This document shows positions 1 through 13,000 of a stretch of 64,000 bases of DNA, one piece after another. The first letter of the stretch is position 1. The number at the start of each line of letters is the position of its first letter. This DNA comes from Cristatella mucedo (lineage: Eukaryota; Bryozoa; Phylactolaemata; Cristatellidae), in the NCBI GenBank assembly GCA_009760855.2, contig WPIO01000001.1:543001-607000 (forward strand). The letters run 5' to 3'. The notes beneath the pieces were generated by a model. The model saw only the letters and a program-made list of their open reading frames with translations. It was not told the origin of the DNA and made no database searches. The translations under genes and the position numbers were made by a program.

Positions 1-660
1 TGAGCCACAGTCGGAAGCAGGAGAGTAGTTGTCGTTGCATAGGAATTGTGGAAGTGAGTTCCACAGTATAGTACCTGCAGAGCTAAAGCTTTTGTCGCCG
101 ACGGTCTTTAAGCGAAGGAATGGAGGGGCTAATTTATTTTCTACACAGGACCTGACGGGCGAAGAGGCTGAAACTGGAGCGGCATTTCAGTCAGGTAGGG
201 AGCAAAGCCCCGGCGGGCGTTGTGGGTCAGCTCAAGAACTTTTCTCAGTATCCTTTGCTCAACCGGCATCCATCCTAGCTCTTTTAGTAAAGGAGACACG
301 TGCTCAAACATCTGGGACTTGAAGACTAGCCTTGCAGCAATATTCATAGTCAGCTATTCTAGCTGTAGAAGTAGTCTTCTGAATGAAGCCTTAAAAATCG
401 AGGCAGCTTTCGAAAACGACACCTACATTTCGAGCACGAGGTGATGGTCGCACAAGAGCATCACCTTTTAGAAAAGAAAAGTCTTTTAATCCAACCACAC
501 GCCTTATTTGTGCTATAAGCAGCAGTTTGCTTTTATTGTCATTTAGTTTCACGAAGTTTTCCGACATCCAGGATTGAATGTCGGCAAGGCAAGCATTCAG
601 TATCACAGCCGCTGCAACAGATTCCGACGTGATAGTATGCTCAATAAACAACAAGAATCA
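1..660 (-). mobile_element. CR1/L2-like LINE fragment, reverse transcriptase end
   Basis: The minus strand carries broken reading frames resembling the end of a LINE reverse transcriptase. The piece at 391-654 has 'FVKLNDNKSKLLL', matching 'NFLKLNDDKTNLLV' in the LINE at 32.6 kb. The piece at 141-347 resembles its C-terminal domain ('LLKELGWMPVEQRI' against 'LLADLHWLPVKQRI'). Frames are broken, so this is a dead copy, cut by the window edge. Positions 1-50 resemble 62,025-62,080, so the same subfamily occurs at both ends of the window. Confidence 0.7.
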
Positions 661-1794
661 CATGTTTATGGGTGACATATACAGGGTCAGCATGCAACTA
701 CTGTTATTGGCAGCAATCACATTGTCAGCTCCACCCAGACCCCGAGTCTGTGTGTCGGTAAACAATGGCGGGTGCTGGCAAAGTGATTGTGTTGCCACAC
801 GTTGTTAAGCTGCTGCTACAGGCAAATGAGCCTTAATGAGCCTGTGGTAGAAAGCACTTCGGCAATGGAGCTGAGTTGCATTGCTTAGCTACATTGTTCC
901 TTTTGAAAAATGCTGTTTCCATTGCTATATGCACCACTTAAAGGGCCAAATTAGGCTGGCTAAGCAACCAATATCTGCTTATCAATCAAACCCATTGCCT
1001 TGATTGAATCACAACTATTCGAGGGTTATCAGCCACGCAATTAAAACTATCACATAGTTAAACTATACCCATTAGTTTCGATTTACAAAAGGCGTGGATT
1101 TTAAGAATCGGTGCTTTGCTTTTCTTAATAAACACTGCCGGCGGAATGTATTAATAAGCATTTCAATGAACTTTTCTGTTGACCATTGCACGAATTCTTA
1201 TAATAGCAATGCACAATTCTAGTGAATTATTTTGAAATGCAGAATATGTGTTTTGTGAAGACATCTCAAAATAGGACCCAATAATGTAATTGCGTCCTCT
1301 CAAACTTATGGTGGGTAATAGAACTACTGAATATTGATTAAAAATTGCCTTGGCGGTATTTTAATTATTATTGTGTTCACGGTGACTTACTTCTAGCTAT
1401 GTTTTGGGCTGCATGCCATTTATCTAACCGGTTTAATTGACCTGGTTTAACTAAAACACACAACGGCAATGCAAGGCTACCCATAAATGCTTCATTTGCA
1501 TTGGTTTCAGTCAAACATCAATGGCTTACCCTTGGCTTGCTGCAATTATAATCCTTCCAATCGACTTGCTGGTGGCTTAAGTCATCCCCTAATTATACGT
1601 ATTTTTTATTTTAGCTTGCAAAAAGATGATGAAATACTCATTACTAACCCGTTTTGATAAACTTTATATCTTTTAACTATAGACTGCAGGGTTATTGCCA
1701 TTCGTTTTTTGTGTACATGCACCGTTTTACTCTATGCATCCTTCATGCGAATATTATCGTCAAACATATGGTAATGCTTTGCATGCAGCATCTG
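661..1794. other. AT-rich interval without recognised features
   Basis: I see no long open frame, RNA gene or clear repeat match here. It is probably old intergenic DNA. Confidence 0.4.
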
Positions 1795-1852
1795 TAAAGT
1801 GCCTAGAGAGAGGTTCCGTTCTCTCAGGGTGTCATACAAATGTATTATTTTA
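1795..1852 (+). repeat. Short LINE 3' end
   Basis: The stretch 'gtaaagtgcctagagagagg' followed by a 'ttctctcagggtg' box and an ATT-rich end matches the 3' end of the LINE at 33.48-33.56 kb. Similar short tails lie at 54.2, 57.2 and 59.7 kb. Confidence 0.65.
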
Positions 1853-1865
1853 CCCAGGCTAATTT

Positions 1866-2570
1866 CGGGACAGGATGGCTGTAATTTGGTAAGGGTCGCC
1901 GGCTAGGTTGGGGTCTGACCTATGGGTATGGCTGGATGTGCGGTGACGAGAGGTCACCGGGGCTCTTGGGTAAGGGAAGTTGGCGGTGTAAGTCATGGTG
2001 TTAGTAGCTCCCGGTCTCGCCGAGTTATACACCTTGATGGATACATGCGTACTCCGGCGATGCGGCCACGCACGCAAGATGAGTGCCCAAGGCCCAAGCG
2101 GAGCTGGAGAGCACGCTCGTTGTTGTGCCTGGTATTTCCGCATTCCCCGTGTAGCCTGTTCGTGGCCCCTCCCATGAGTTGGCGTCTATCGGCAAAAGCT
2201 CTTGATTGTGGCAGACGACGCCTCCGACTATCCAAGCAGTTGCTCAGCTAGCCGGGTCTTGGATGGCGTACGCTTGTACTATTGGAACAGAGTCGGTGCA
2301 ACGGCGGGACTGCAGAAGCCGACTGACTAACTGATACATTTGTTCCCGCTTGCGGCGTCGTCTCGCGCCCCTATAGTTTACTGTGTGCAGGATTCCCCAC
2401 AGATTTATTTAGTTTCCCTGTTGTTGCGCATGCGATCTTATAAAGAGGTCTAACCTGACAGCCGCTCGTCTTATCTTAGCTCAGCGGCATGGCGAGCGGT
2501 GGCATGGCCAGAGTATGGCAGGGCTTGGCAGGAAATCGCCTCTGACCTCTAGAACTAAGCTAAATTATTA
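1866..2570 (+). mobile_element. LTR-like repeat, copy 1 (probable solo LTR)
   Basis: About 700 bp matches 16,816-17,546 in the same orientation. Shared blocks include 'gacgagaggtcaccgg', 'ctcccggtctcgccgagtta', 'ttataaagaggtctaac' and 'agctcagcggcatggcgagc'. The TATAAA-like block near 2,437 is placed like an LTR promoter. No gag or pol frame flanks it, so a solo LTR is the simplest reading; the exact ends and any target duplication are not resolved. Confidence 0.6.
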
Positions 2571-3725
2571 TTAATAGCAGTAGTGTAGGTCCTGTTCAGT
2601 TTAACTAGTTAGGTTTTCCATTCATTAAGTCGTTTCGGTCCCAATAATTGGGAAGCCTGGTTGCTGTCGTTATTTAAAGAACTTGTGTATGGCACGTTGT
2701 TGAAGACCTCATCACAACATTTCTTCATGCTAAGTAGGCCAACTGAACCACCAAAAGCTTATTTTTGGGGGCTTTGACGGGAACTAGAATGGATTGTGGT
2801 GGGTTTTGGTACAGGCGTTTGGTGTTGAAACTCATTTTCATGAGCGGGCTCGTGCCCAGCAACATGGAATTCAGTGGATCAATAAAATCAAACGTGTACT
2901 ACAATATCAGCTCAAAACTTGTGCTCGGCAAGTCTGGCTGATGTTAGCCTGGTAAGAGTGGATTGTGATAATTGGTCAAAACATCTGAAATACAAGCACA
3001 CTATTAGCAGAAGCCGAGTTGGCCAAGCCTAGTCCAAGGCCTTCAAGCAGACTGTCGGCACTGAAGGATTCAGCTCTATCCTTCACTAGTGTACTCATCT
3101 GGGAGCCCTTATATTCAATTTATAATTGGTTTTGCAATCTCAGGCCATGGTTTTTCAAAAAAGCGCCTGATAGCTGGTGGCACTTTGTGGTAGACGGATG
3201 TCCCCGTGCTGCGCTGCTGCAAATTCACTGATTTGAGCAAGCCTGCAAAGGCATAAGTTGTCAGCCACTAATCCGGCCTAGAGGAGGTTGCTGCCTAAGC
3301 TGTCAGATCCCTTGAAGAGCAGTGGCCCACTGCTCAGTGCCTTATGATTTAGTGTTCTCTCACACCACTTCCCTGATTGTCGCGAAACAGCTAATACTCT
3401 ATTTTAACAAGTCGGAGCTGGGATCTAGCAACCAGAGGGTGCTATCTATGTTACATCTGCGTCCAATGACCATAGAGATTGATCGGTTTCTTGTGAACTT
3501 TGTGAAAGGAAGTGGGAGATACTCACCAGTCTGATCTGACGATGCTTTCAGCAGAATCAGCTATTTAACTGGCACCAGACTGGTGCTCCTTGACGCTCTT
3601 ATTCTATAAATTCACACCCTAAACAATCTAACATGCCTACTTGCTCCGGTCAGGGATATTTCAGACGGTTCGACAAATTACTACAATCCATCCCAATCTT
3701 CTTTAAGTAGGCTAACATCGTTCAG
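2571..3725. other. Intergenic interval with fragments of the 170-bp repeat family
   Basis: No gene recognised. Positions 2,760-2,990 match 7,900-8,070 in the same orientation (shared 'gtactacaatat' and 'gtgctcggcaa'), so this is an outlying piece of the array that follows. Confidence 0.5.
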
Positions 3726-3729
3726 ACAT

Positions 3730-6700
3730 TACTATCGCTGAGCATACATTTTGCACCGATATTGTAGTACCCATTTGATTCCATCTATCCATAAAGTTTC
3801 ATGTCCGTGCAAGCACGAGCACATATGCAAATGACGGGCGCCTGTACTGTAATTCACTGCAATCCGTTCTAGCCCACGACAAATCCACCACAAACAAGCT
3901 GACCACAGCTCCAAAAAGTTTAAAATATCAAACTACGCTACGCATACAATGTACCCAGAAAGTTTCACCTGATTCTGCTCAGTCGTTCTCACAAAGTCCA
4001 CTGAAATAACATTCCATTGGCTCGGGCCAATCCAGCAATCCACCACAATCCACACCAATTTACTGCATTCCACATCACAAAAACAGAAATTCCGTTCAAA
4101 AAGCTCCTTTTTTATTGCATATGACAGTGCAGTCTTCGAAATTTGCACTGAAAAAAATATTTCATTTGCATGGGCTAGGCCGCTCTTGTGCTATTCTCTG
4201 TAATCGACTTCAGTAGCCCGGGCTAATACCACAATCCACTTGAATCCACCGAATCCACCCCCAAAAATTCGAAATAGATTTCGCCAAGCTACAGTTTGTA
4301 TTGCAAATTAAAGCGCACAGTGGTGTGTGCACAATCGCATACAATAGAAAATGCATACTGGCACTGTGGCAATACTCGACAATCGACTGAAACGACCGGG
4401 GAAACTACAAGAATACACTCTATTCCGCTGCAAATCATCCTCAAATTGCCACCGCCAAGCTCGAATTGAAATTGCAGATACGACTAGATTCACGTCAAAG
4501 TTCACCCACAGAATTTTACTAAATTGTACACACGCGTTCTCATATAAACTTCATCGGACCTTTATTTATTAAACAATCCATCTCTATCCGCAGCAATCCC
4601 CTCGAGATCTGCCTCACAGCCACCCAAATGCCTACATTAGAAACTCTAATTATGATTGTACGCTGCTCTACTGTTCTGTTATTGTGTACTTGCATAACTT
4701 CACTGTAATTGTCTCGACCATTCGGCACCAATGCATTGCAATCAACTGCAACTACCTATGCCATTACGTCAATCCACCGAAACCCGCCACAAAACGACCA
4801 GAAAACATATTCTTTAAACCCTTTTATTGATCGAAAGTTGCTATAATAATTGGGTTTTGTGTAATCGCGCAATTTCATAACAGTTGTCTCAACCATCCGG
4901 CATTTGTACTGCAATTGACTGCAGTGGCCTCTGTCAATACTGCAATCTAAAGCAATCTGATACAAAATGCCTTTAAATCGGCTTCGAAATGCTCCAATTA
5001 GTAATGCATGTTACAAAGCACTCTGGTTAAAGTCAACCGCATCATTGTAAGCAGTTGTGCCTGTACAATATCGGGCAATGCATGGAAGTCAACGGCTCGG
5101 CTCGAAACAGCAATCGACTACAATTCGTGGCACATTTACCACAAATTGGCTGCATGAAGTGCCAATTGTCGTTGAATGTCACATTTCTTTGTACTAAAAG
5201 TGAAATCGTAAAACTTTCAAGCTATTGTGCACGCTAATTGTCAATAATGCACGGCTATCGACAGCAATGGCAGGGGCCAATACCGTCATCCGTGACATGT
5301 CGAAAAGAAATCGGCCGCACCAAGCTCCACCTCTCTTTCCACGTAACGTCTCTTTGGGTGCACACATAATTTCAACCCGCTCTGGTCGTTCAATCTTGGG
5401 CAATGCACGGCAATCGACTGCAATGTCCCGGGCTAGTACAACAATCCATTAAGATTAATTCCAAATTACCTAAAAGTGACGGGACCAAGATCAAATTGAT
5501 CTTACCTTTCACAATACACTATATTTAAAATGCAATCACATTCCTTCAAACAATCACACATAAAATCGCTAGCAATGAATGGCAATTTACAGCAATGACC
5601 CAAGCCTAACCCGAATTGGCGGCAAACTTGACGAGAAATTGGCAGCCCGAAGCCTCGATTGTCATTAAAATAATACTCCGATGCATCCAAAGTAAAAAAG
5701 TGTCATTTTCAAGATGCTTTGCTCATTAACTGTCAGCAATGCACGGCAATCCACAGCAGTGGTAGGGGCTGGTAGCGAAATCCTTGGTAAATTGACAAGA
5801 TTTGGTTCAATAAATTGCAACTCTCATTCCAAGTAACGTGTGCGAGCTCATATTGTTCACCCGTTTTCTAGCGTTCAATCGACGGTAACGCACGGCAAGG
5901 CTATCGACTCCAGTGGCCCGGGGGAGTATACCCATCCATAACGTACAGTCAATAATGGACCGACTGTTCCCGTGAGAAGCTTCAACTTTTCATGCGTATT
6001 GCACTGCACCGCATTGAAAGTGCAGCCACATACTTTTAAACAATCGACAAAGCCACAATCAAGGGCAATGCATGGCAATCGACGGTAATGGTCCAGCCTC
6101 TACGGCAATCTATTTCAAATTTGCTCAAAATCGGCTATTTGAATTTTTAGTTATCCTACAACATAACACTCACTATCGGCGCACGTACTGTCATTTTCCG
6201 AGTTCAACCTTGGGCAATGCGTGGCAATAAGCGGCTATTTCCCGAGACAGTGCAGCAATCTGTGATTGTGAGCCATAATGGCTCACTATGTAAGGTGGTT
6301 GCTTTTAACGACCTCAGCCCGAGGTCGTGAGTTCGAATCCTGCGGTGGGCGATACTTTATCACCATTGCAAGCGGTGGTGATAGCTAGAAAGGCTCTCCT
6401 TTCAATATACAAAAATAGTCTGTTAAATCAGATAGTATTGTTTTTATTTATTATTATAACAATAACAAATAAAGCTGGAGGAAGAAGATCCAATTTTACT
6501 TGAGTATTACACTGTATTAAAGTTGCAATAACCTCCCCTTAACCAATCGCGAACGTACAATCGAGGGTAATGCACGGCATTCGATGGCAACGGTTGGGGA
6601 AAATACTGAAATTTTTAAAGGTCCATAAAAAATAGGCTGGACACTGCTGGGTGACGCTCCCATTTAGATTTTTGTTCGCGTAAACTCTATTTTCGGTGCT

Positions 6701-8070
6701 ACCCGAAATGCCATTGGTTATACTAGCTCTCGATCACAGCATGACAATCAACGGCAATGGCCCATATCAATACACCAAAGTTTAAAAAGGAATTTAAGAA
6801 CATTCTAGCGTTGTGAAACCTATTTCAAGGCATTCTGCATAAGACTGCTGTAGATTGCCGTATTGGCAGGGGCCACTGCAGTCAATTGCAGTGCAAATGC
6901 CGGATGGTTGAGGCAATTGCAGTAAAATTGTGCGATTACAAAATAAGAGATTATTAGAGCAACGTTCGATGACTAATCAAGTTTAAAGTGCATATACTCT
7001 GGTCTTTTTGTGGCGGGTTTCGGTGGATTGACGTAATCGCCCAGGTAGTGGCAGTCGATTGCAGTGCATTGGTTCTCAATGGTCGACGCAATTACAGTGA
7101 AGGTATGCAAGTACACAATAACCTAACAGTAGAGCAGCGCACAACCATAATTAGAGCTTCTAGTGTACGCTTTGTGGGATCTGTGTGGCGGATCGGAGCG
7201 TATTTTTTCGGATAGAGGTGGATTGCTTAATGAAACCGGGCCTTTACAGTCTACATGAGAATGCGTGTGTACAATGGAGTACATTTCCCTTTGTTAACTT
7301 CAAACATAATCTGTTCCTATATGCAATGTCAATTAGAGCTTGGTGGTGGCAATTTTAAGATCATTTGCAGTGGAATAGAGTGTATTCTGGTAGTTGCCCA
7401 GGTCATTTCAGTCAATTGCCGGATGTTGTCACAGTGCCACGATGCACTTTTTATTTTATGCGATTGTGCACACACCACTGTGCGCTTTAATTTGCAATAC
7501 AAAGTGTAGCTTGGCGAAATCTATTTCAAATATTTTGGGGGCGGATTCGGTGGATTAAAGCGGATTGTGGTATTGGCCTGGGCTACGGCAGTCGATTACA
7601 GAGCATTGCACGAGAACGGCCTGGCCCATGCAAGTGAAATATTTTTTTCAGTACAATTGTCAAAGACTGTGCTGTCATATGCAATAAAAAAGAGCTTTTT
7701 GAACAGTATTTCTTTTGTTGTGATGTGGAATGCAGTAAATTTATATGGATTGTGGTGGATTGCTTGATTGGCCCGGGCCACCTCAATGTTGCTGAAGTGG
7801 ACTTTGTGAGAATGCCTGATCAGAACCGGGTAAAATTTTCTGGGTACATTGTATGCGTAGCGTAGTTTGATATTCCAAACTTTTTGGAGCTGAGCTCAGG
7901 TTGTTTATGTTCGATTTGACTGGTACTAGAATGGTTTGTGGTGGATTTCAGTACAGGCGTCCGGCATCGAAGCTCATTTGCATATGTGCTCGTACTTGCA
8001 GCTACATGAATCTTTATGGATAGATAAAATCGAATGCGTACTACAATATTAGTGCAAAGTGTGAGCTCGG
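3730..8070. repeat. Inverted array 1 of ~170-bp diverged repeat units
   Basis: A box of the form 'gcaatcgactgcaatggc' + 'ccgggccaata' + 'caatccac' recurs every 150-180 bp (for example near 4,020, 4,205, 4,740, 4,915, 5,080, 5,260, 5,400, 5,570, 5,735, 5,890 and 6,065). Left of about 6,780 the box reads on plus; right of about 6,840 it reads on minus. Blocks at 3,730-4,970 reappear as reverse complements at 6,840-8,070, for example 'ctacgctacgcatacaatgt' near 3,935 against 7,850. The arms are about 1.24 kb with a spacer of about 1.9 kb of plus-oriented units. Some ATG-started frames here are incidental. Confidence 0.75.
6262..6480 (+). mobile_element. tRNA-derived SINE
   Basis: A tRNA-like head has an A-box-like 'taatggctcactatg' and a B box 'gagttcgaatcctgcggt'. 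It is followed by a shared body ('gtggtgatagc', 'ctgttaaatca') and a T/ATT-rich tail. It interrupts array 1 and matches the copies at 15.6, 45.1 and 55.9 kb. Confidence 0.75.
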
Positions 8071-8379
8071 CAAAGGAGGCTAATTAAAGTAAATTGTGGT
8101 GGATTGTGGTAATTCGTCGAATCCATTTCGGCCAAGCCTTCACAAATGCTCTGGTAAGGAGTCAGTCTCCGTGAGCTTGATTAATCATGGTTAACCGAGT
8201 TACTACAATTCACTGCAGTACATCCCGATCCCAGAAACCTAGTGAGACCTTTCGGAGCCCCGGGAGAAAGCTACAAATGGCACCTCCCCCTGGTCAAACC
8301 TTGCAGCTATATAGCTCATCCAAAGAAGAAATGCAAACAACGCACGCTAGCAGGCATATCAAGCCGAGAAAGTTGAACT

Positions 8380-9620
8380 AACTGCAGTAAAGGTACAACG
8401 TACCTTTCACAGCTGCAACGTAGGACAATTTTCTTCTGGCCTTGAATGTGGCAAATTTGTTCATTACAGTTTGAAAGTCAATATCGTCCAGTGATTCTTT
8501 CTCTATGCTTAACAAGGCCAGATCATCCGGTCAATGTTGCCCCAGTGATGCTCCCAGATAAGACAGGATTATTTTCAGCTTGCTAAAAGAACGTCCATAA
8601 CTGTCAACGGATACAGCTATGGTGAGACAAACTTGCAAGGCAACTCTCTGAAAGACATGAGTTCCACTGATTTCTTTGGTGCCGAGTCGTGACGTGTAGC
8701 AAGAAGCATTTTGGAGTCACATAATTTGATTTAAAGCTCTTTTCAATCAACTTCTGAACACAAGAAGTCCCGAGATTTAGATATGCCAGGCGGAGTTTGA
8801 TCTGATCACGTCTTCAAAATATTTTTAACTTCCAACAAGAAATTATATTTCTGAGCTGGGAAAAACTAATTGCAATTTGTTGTCGGAGATTGTCTATAGA
8901 TTCTTTGTGATGCTTGAAATATCCTCATCTGCTATGAGACTAACATCGTGAGAGATTTATCCATTCATCTGCGTCATTCGGCCGATTCTTCGTTCAAATG
9001 CAACCCCAGACACTTCACATCTTCTTTAGCACTAGTGATTCCTGTCATGGGTCTATTCGAAATATTGAAAAGTAAATCTTAAGAGAGTGAAGGTCATGAG
9101 AGAAGTCTTTGAAGTTAATCTTTGGATCCTGCATTCATTTGGGAACACGGTCAATCTTTCTTAAGATATTGTAGCAAAATGGCGACAGAGCAGAAAAGTA
9201 TAAGTTTAAAATACAATATAGGAGACTGCAAGTTTAACTTCATGTTTCAATCGTTTCACTTGTGTCCTTAGACAGTTGCCCCAATAGATCTAAAAGGCTG
9301 TCCAGTCCATCATTGATAGCTTTAACATTCTCCACTCTTGCACTCCACGCTGTTGCAGAGTCGTGTTTGCCAGTGATAGCTAAGACTTTACTCAATTTTG
9401 CCCATATCAGTTGTTGATCTCGAGAAGAATCAGGAGGCGTTACCTATTGGTCCAGAAAAATATATGACCATGAAATCTTGACTTGCAGCACAAAATACTG
9501 CCAGGTTTAAGCTGAGGGTTTCACGGTTTACACAAATTGCCTTCTCATTTCTGGAGAGTATTTTGTTTTAGACACCTGAAAAGTCTCTAGAATAGATTGG
9601 TGTGTTGCCGTAGCACAGCC
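8380..9620 (-). pseudogene. hAT-family transposase remnant (ZMYM1/TTF-type)
   Basis: The minus strand at 8,440-8,640 encodes a C-terminal hAT dimerisation region: 'SYGRSFSKLKIILSYLG', then a TGA, then 'PDDLALLSIEKESLDDIDF'. The 'RSFSKLK...LS.L...LALLSIE' pattern is typical of hAT proteins. Farther upstream on the same strand (about 9,240-9,410) the translation includes 'SATAWSARVENVKAI', resembling the conserved Trp-Arg stretch of the hAT catalytic domain. Several stops and frame changes show it is inactive. I did not find the N-terminal zinc finger or terminal inverted repeats. Confidence 0.75.
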
Positions 9621-9980
9621 AGTTAAATAAGCCAATCTTGTGTGGTCAAACGGTGTGTAGGCGCTCGACCACGGCACGCTGGCTGGCCCTCGGGACTCGG
9701 CATATCAGGCCGGGTTCGCCGGTGGTTCGACGCAGCCCGCATGCGGCAGCCAGGATGAAGTGAGCGGACGAGTAGGGCAGTTAAAACTCGGAAAAAGAGG
9801 TGAACGTTGGAGTTCTTATTGCACTGCGATCGCCAGCCAACCCGGTGTTTCCGTGTCGGGTGAGACCAGAACAGCTTCGTAAAGTCTGGAAACATGTTTA
9901 ACGAGTTCAACCAGCTATAGTCAAGTGCATTGAAACAAGAACTTGCTTGAAATCAAGATTGGTATTCTGAACTTAACAAA
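9621..9980. other. GC-rich unassigned interval
   Basis: Base composition changes sharply to GC-rich between about 9,640 and 9,850. No family was recognised; a degraded LTR or CpG-rich repeat is possible. Confidence 0.3.
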
Positions 9981-10019
9981 TTTACAACGAAATAATACAT
10001 AATCCATTTTCCTTTTGGC

Positions 10020-13000
10020 CCCTCCTGGCACTTTCGCCCTGGTAATCTGCCCATGCTATGCCTCTGCCCCAATCCACTCCAATTATGCTAAAACCGACAA
10101 GAGATGGTCGTTGCCGTTCGAATTTTGATTTGATGTTGTAGTACATCATCGATTTTATGTATCCACCAAGTTCAATGTCATAGCACTCACGTCCACTCGT
10201 GCAAATGAGCAAATGACAAATGACAAATGACAAATGTAATTGAGCTCCAACCATGAAGACATGTACCTCAATCTAGGGTTTGACGAATTACTGCCATCTA
10301 CCCCAACCGACCACGATCCGCTCTAATTAGGCTAGAATCAGCATGACTTTAAAGTTTGCGAGCTCAGATTTCGAGTGAATATTGTAATATGTCTCTGATT
10401 TTACGTATCTATACAATTTCAGGCATTGAGCTAAGGCCCATTCAGGTAAGTGAGCTACAAAGACAGAAGTCTTTACCGCAATTCTCTTTAATTCAAATTG
10501 AACGCATCATAATTCAGCACCGCCAATATCAAAAAAGTTTGAAATATAAAAACACGCTTCATTTAAAATGTGCACACACAATTTTTGATTATCATGCCAG
10601 AGCGTTCTTACGAAATCCACTGACATAGATTGCAATGGCTCTAGCCAATACCTCAATCCACCACTATCCACGGCCCTCCACAGCAAAATGAAAGAATCCT
10701 CGCGAGAAGCTTTCTTATTGAATTTGACAATACAATTTGTGAAAATAGTTCTCATACAATTTCACTTGCATTTGTGCAGGCGTTCTCGTGCAATGCCCTG
10801 CTATCGAAAACAATTGCCCGAGCGAATACTGCGATCCACTGCGATACACCACACCCACCTCAAAGAAACTAGAAATATATTTATAGAAGCTCTAATTTAC
10901 ATTGCATATAAGACCTGACTTAGTTCAAAGTGCATCCACAACACGTCAATCCATTGTGCACGCCCGTTCTCATGCAATGCACTGCAATTGACTGCAAGAG
11001 CCCGGTCCAATACAGCAATCCACCACAATCCGCCAAAATCTGCCATAACGAGATCCGAACGCATACACTTAAAGCTGTAACTGTAATTGCAAGTCACATT
11101 ACTCTTCAGTTATTGTTTAATCAAACATTCAAAATTTCCTACCAGAGGCTAATATTCTTCAGCAAGGCACTGCAATCGACTGCAATGGCCCGAGCTAATA
11201 TTGCAATGAAAAGCATTTCAAGGCAAAGTTCCCCAATATCGATTTCTCAATGCTTCAATTTTTAATGCATAGTACAAAATGAGCTGGTTGATATGTTTAA
11301 AGTGCTGTCACATCATTTTTAACCAATTCCCAGTCATACGATCTCATGCAATGCTGGGCAATATACGACAATGGCTTGGCTCCGAGCAGCAATCCACTGC
11401 AGTCCATGGCTAATCGACCACAAGCTGGCTGCACCAAGCTGCAATTGTTATTGGATTAAATGTATTCAAAGTCAAACTGTAGAATTTGTGTCCTATTTTT
11501 CAAATTCAGTGTTTACAATGCACAGAATTCGACTGGATTAGTCTGGGCCAATACCATTGTCCACCCCAATCTGCTGCCAAATGACCAGAAAGCGTACGAT
11601 TTATGCTCTAAAAGTGATTGGAAGTTGCTCTAATCTCCGTTTATAGCGTACTTGCATGATTTCACCAGAATTCCCACACAAATTCTGATGCGATGTGGGT
11701 TCGAATCCATTTCAATTGGGGTAAAATCAACAAGACATTGGGTTTGGCTTGCTCATATTTTGATTGGATCTTGTAGTAAATCTTCAATTTTATTTATTCA
11801 CCAAATTTGATGAAATTGTTCGCACGCTCACTCATTCAAATTAGCTGAAAAGACAAAGGCCTGCCCGGAAATGCACAGGAAACCACCAAAATCCGCGTTA
11901 GTTCTCCTCAAATACAGCACTACGAAGATGAGTAAAGCTCCAAAAAGTTTGGAATAGGAAACTACGCTTCACGTAAATTGTACCCACAAGATTTGAGTGA
12001 TTCAGCTCACACGTTTTAACGAAGTACACTTAAATAGATTCCAGCGACCGAGGCAAATTCTGCAATGCACAACATCTACTTCATTCCACCACAATACGAA
12101 ATAAATCCTGCATGCAAAGCTCCCTTTTTTATTTCATGTGACAGCACACTCTGCGGGCAATCATAATAGTAAATTTTGACTTTAATTGGCTTGGGCGTTC
12201 TCATGCTCGTCCTGCAATCGACTGCAATGGCCCGGGCCTATACTGCAGTCCATTTGAATCCATCATACTGCAAGACGAGTAGACAACATAGATATGGCCG
12301 AGTTCCATATGTGTTTCATATTAAAGCGCACTGTTTTGAGTGCACATCCTAGTAAAATCTAAAAATTGTACATTCCTGAGCTCTGGCAATTGGCGGCCAT
12401 CGCCCAAAACGATTGGGCAAATGCTGCAATTAACTCTAATCCACTTAAAACTTAATTCAAATCATCAAATAATCAACATATAGCTCCAGCTTACATTGCA
12501 TGTAAGACTAGACTCAGTTCGAGGTGCACACCCTATCCAATACGGTAATCTGTTATAATGCACAGTAATCAGCTGAAAGCGATCAGAAATCGTATGCTAG
12601 CAGCTCTAACTGTGATTGCTCATTGCTCTACTCTTCATTTATTGTGTACTCGCACAATTTCACTACAATTCACTGCGACCTTTCTTCATCATTGCACTGC
12701 AATGGCTCGGGCCAATGCCACAATCCGCCGATAAACGACCAGAAAGTGTAAAATTAAAGCTGCAATAGTTGTTGCACATGCTTCAATCTTCGTTTATAGT
12801 GTACTCGCACAATTTAATTTCTGTTGCCTCCATCATTCTGAAGCGATGCACTGCAATCGGCTGCAATGGCCCACACCAATACTGCAATCCACAACCATAC
12901 GGTACAAAATTGCCCGAAATAGGTTTCTCAATGCTCCAAGTTTCACTGGTATTATGATGTACTCTGTTAAAAGTAAACCACGTTATCTTGACCTGCTGCG

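Noticed and set aside
6262-6350. Possible functional tRNA genes at the SINE heads
   Set aside because: A and B boxes are present, but the cloverleaf is degenerate, a common body and tail follow, and several copies exist; they are SINEs.
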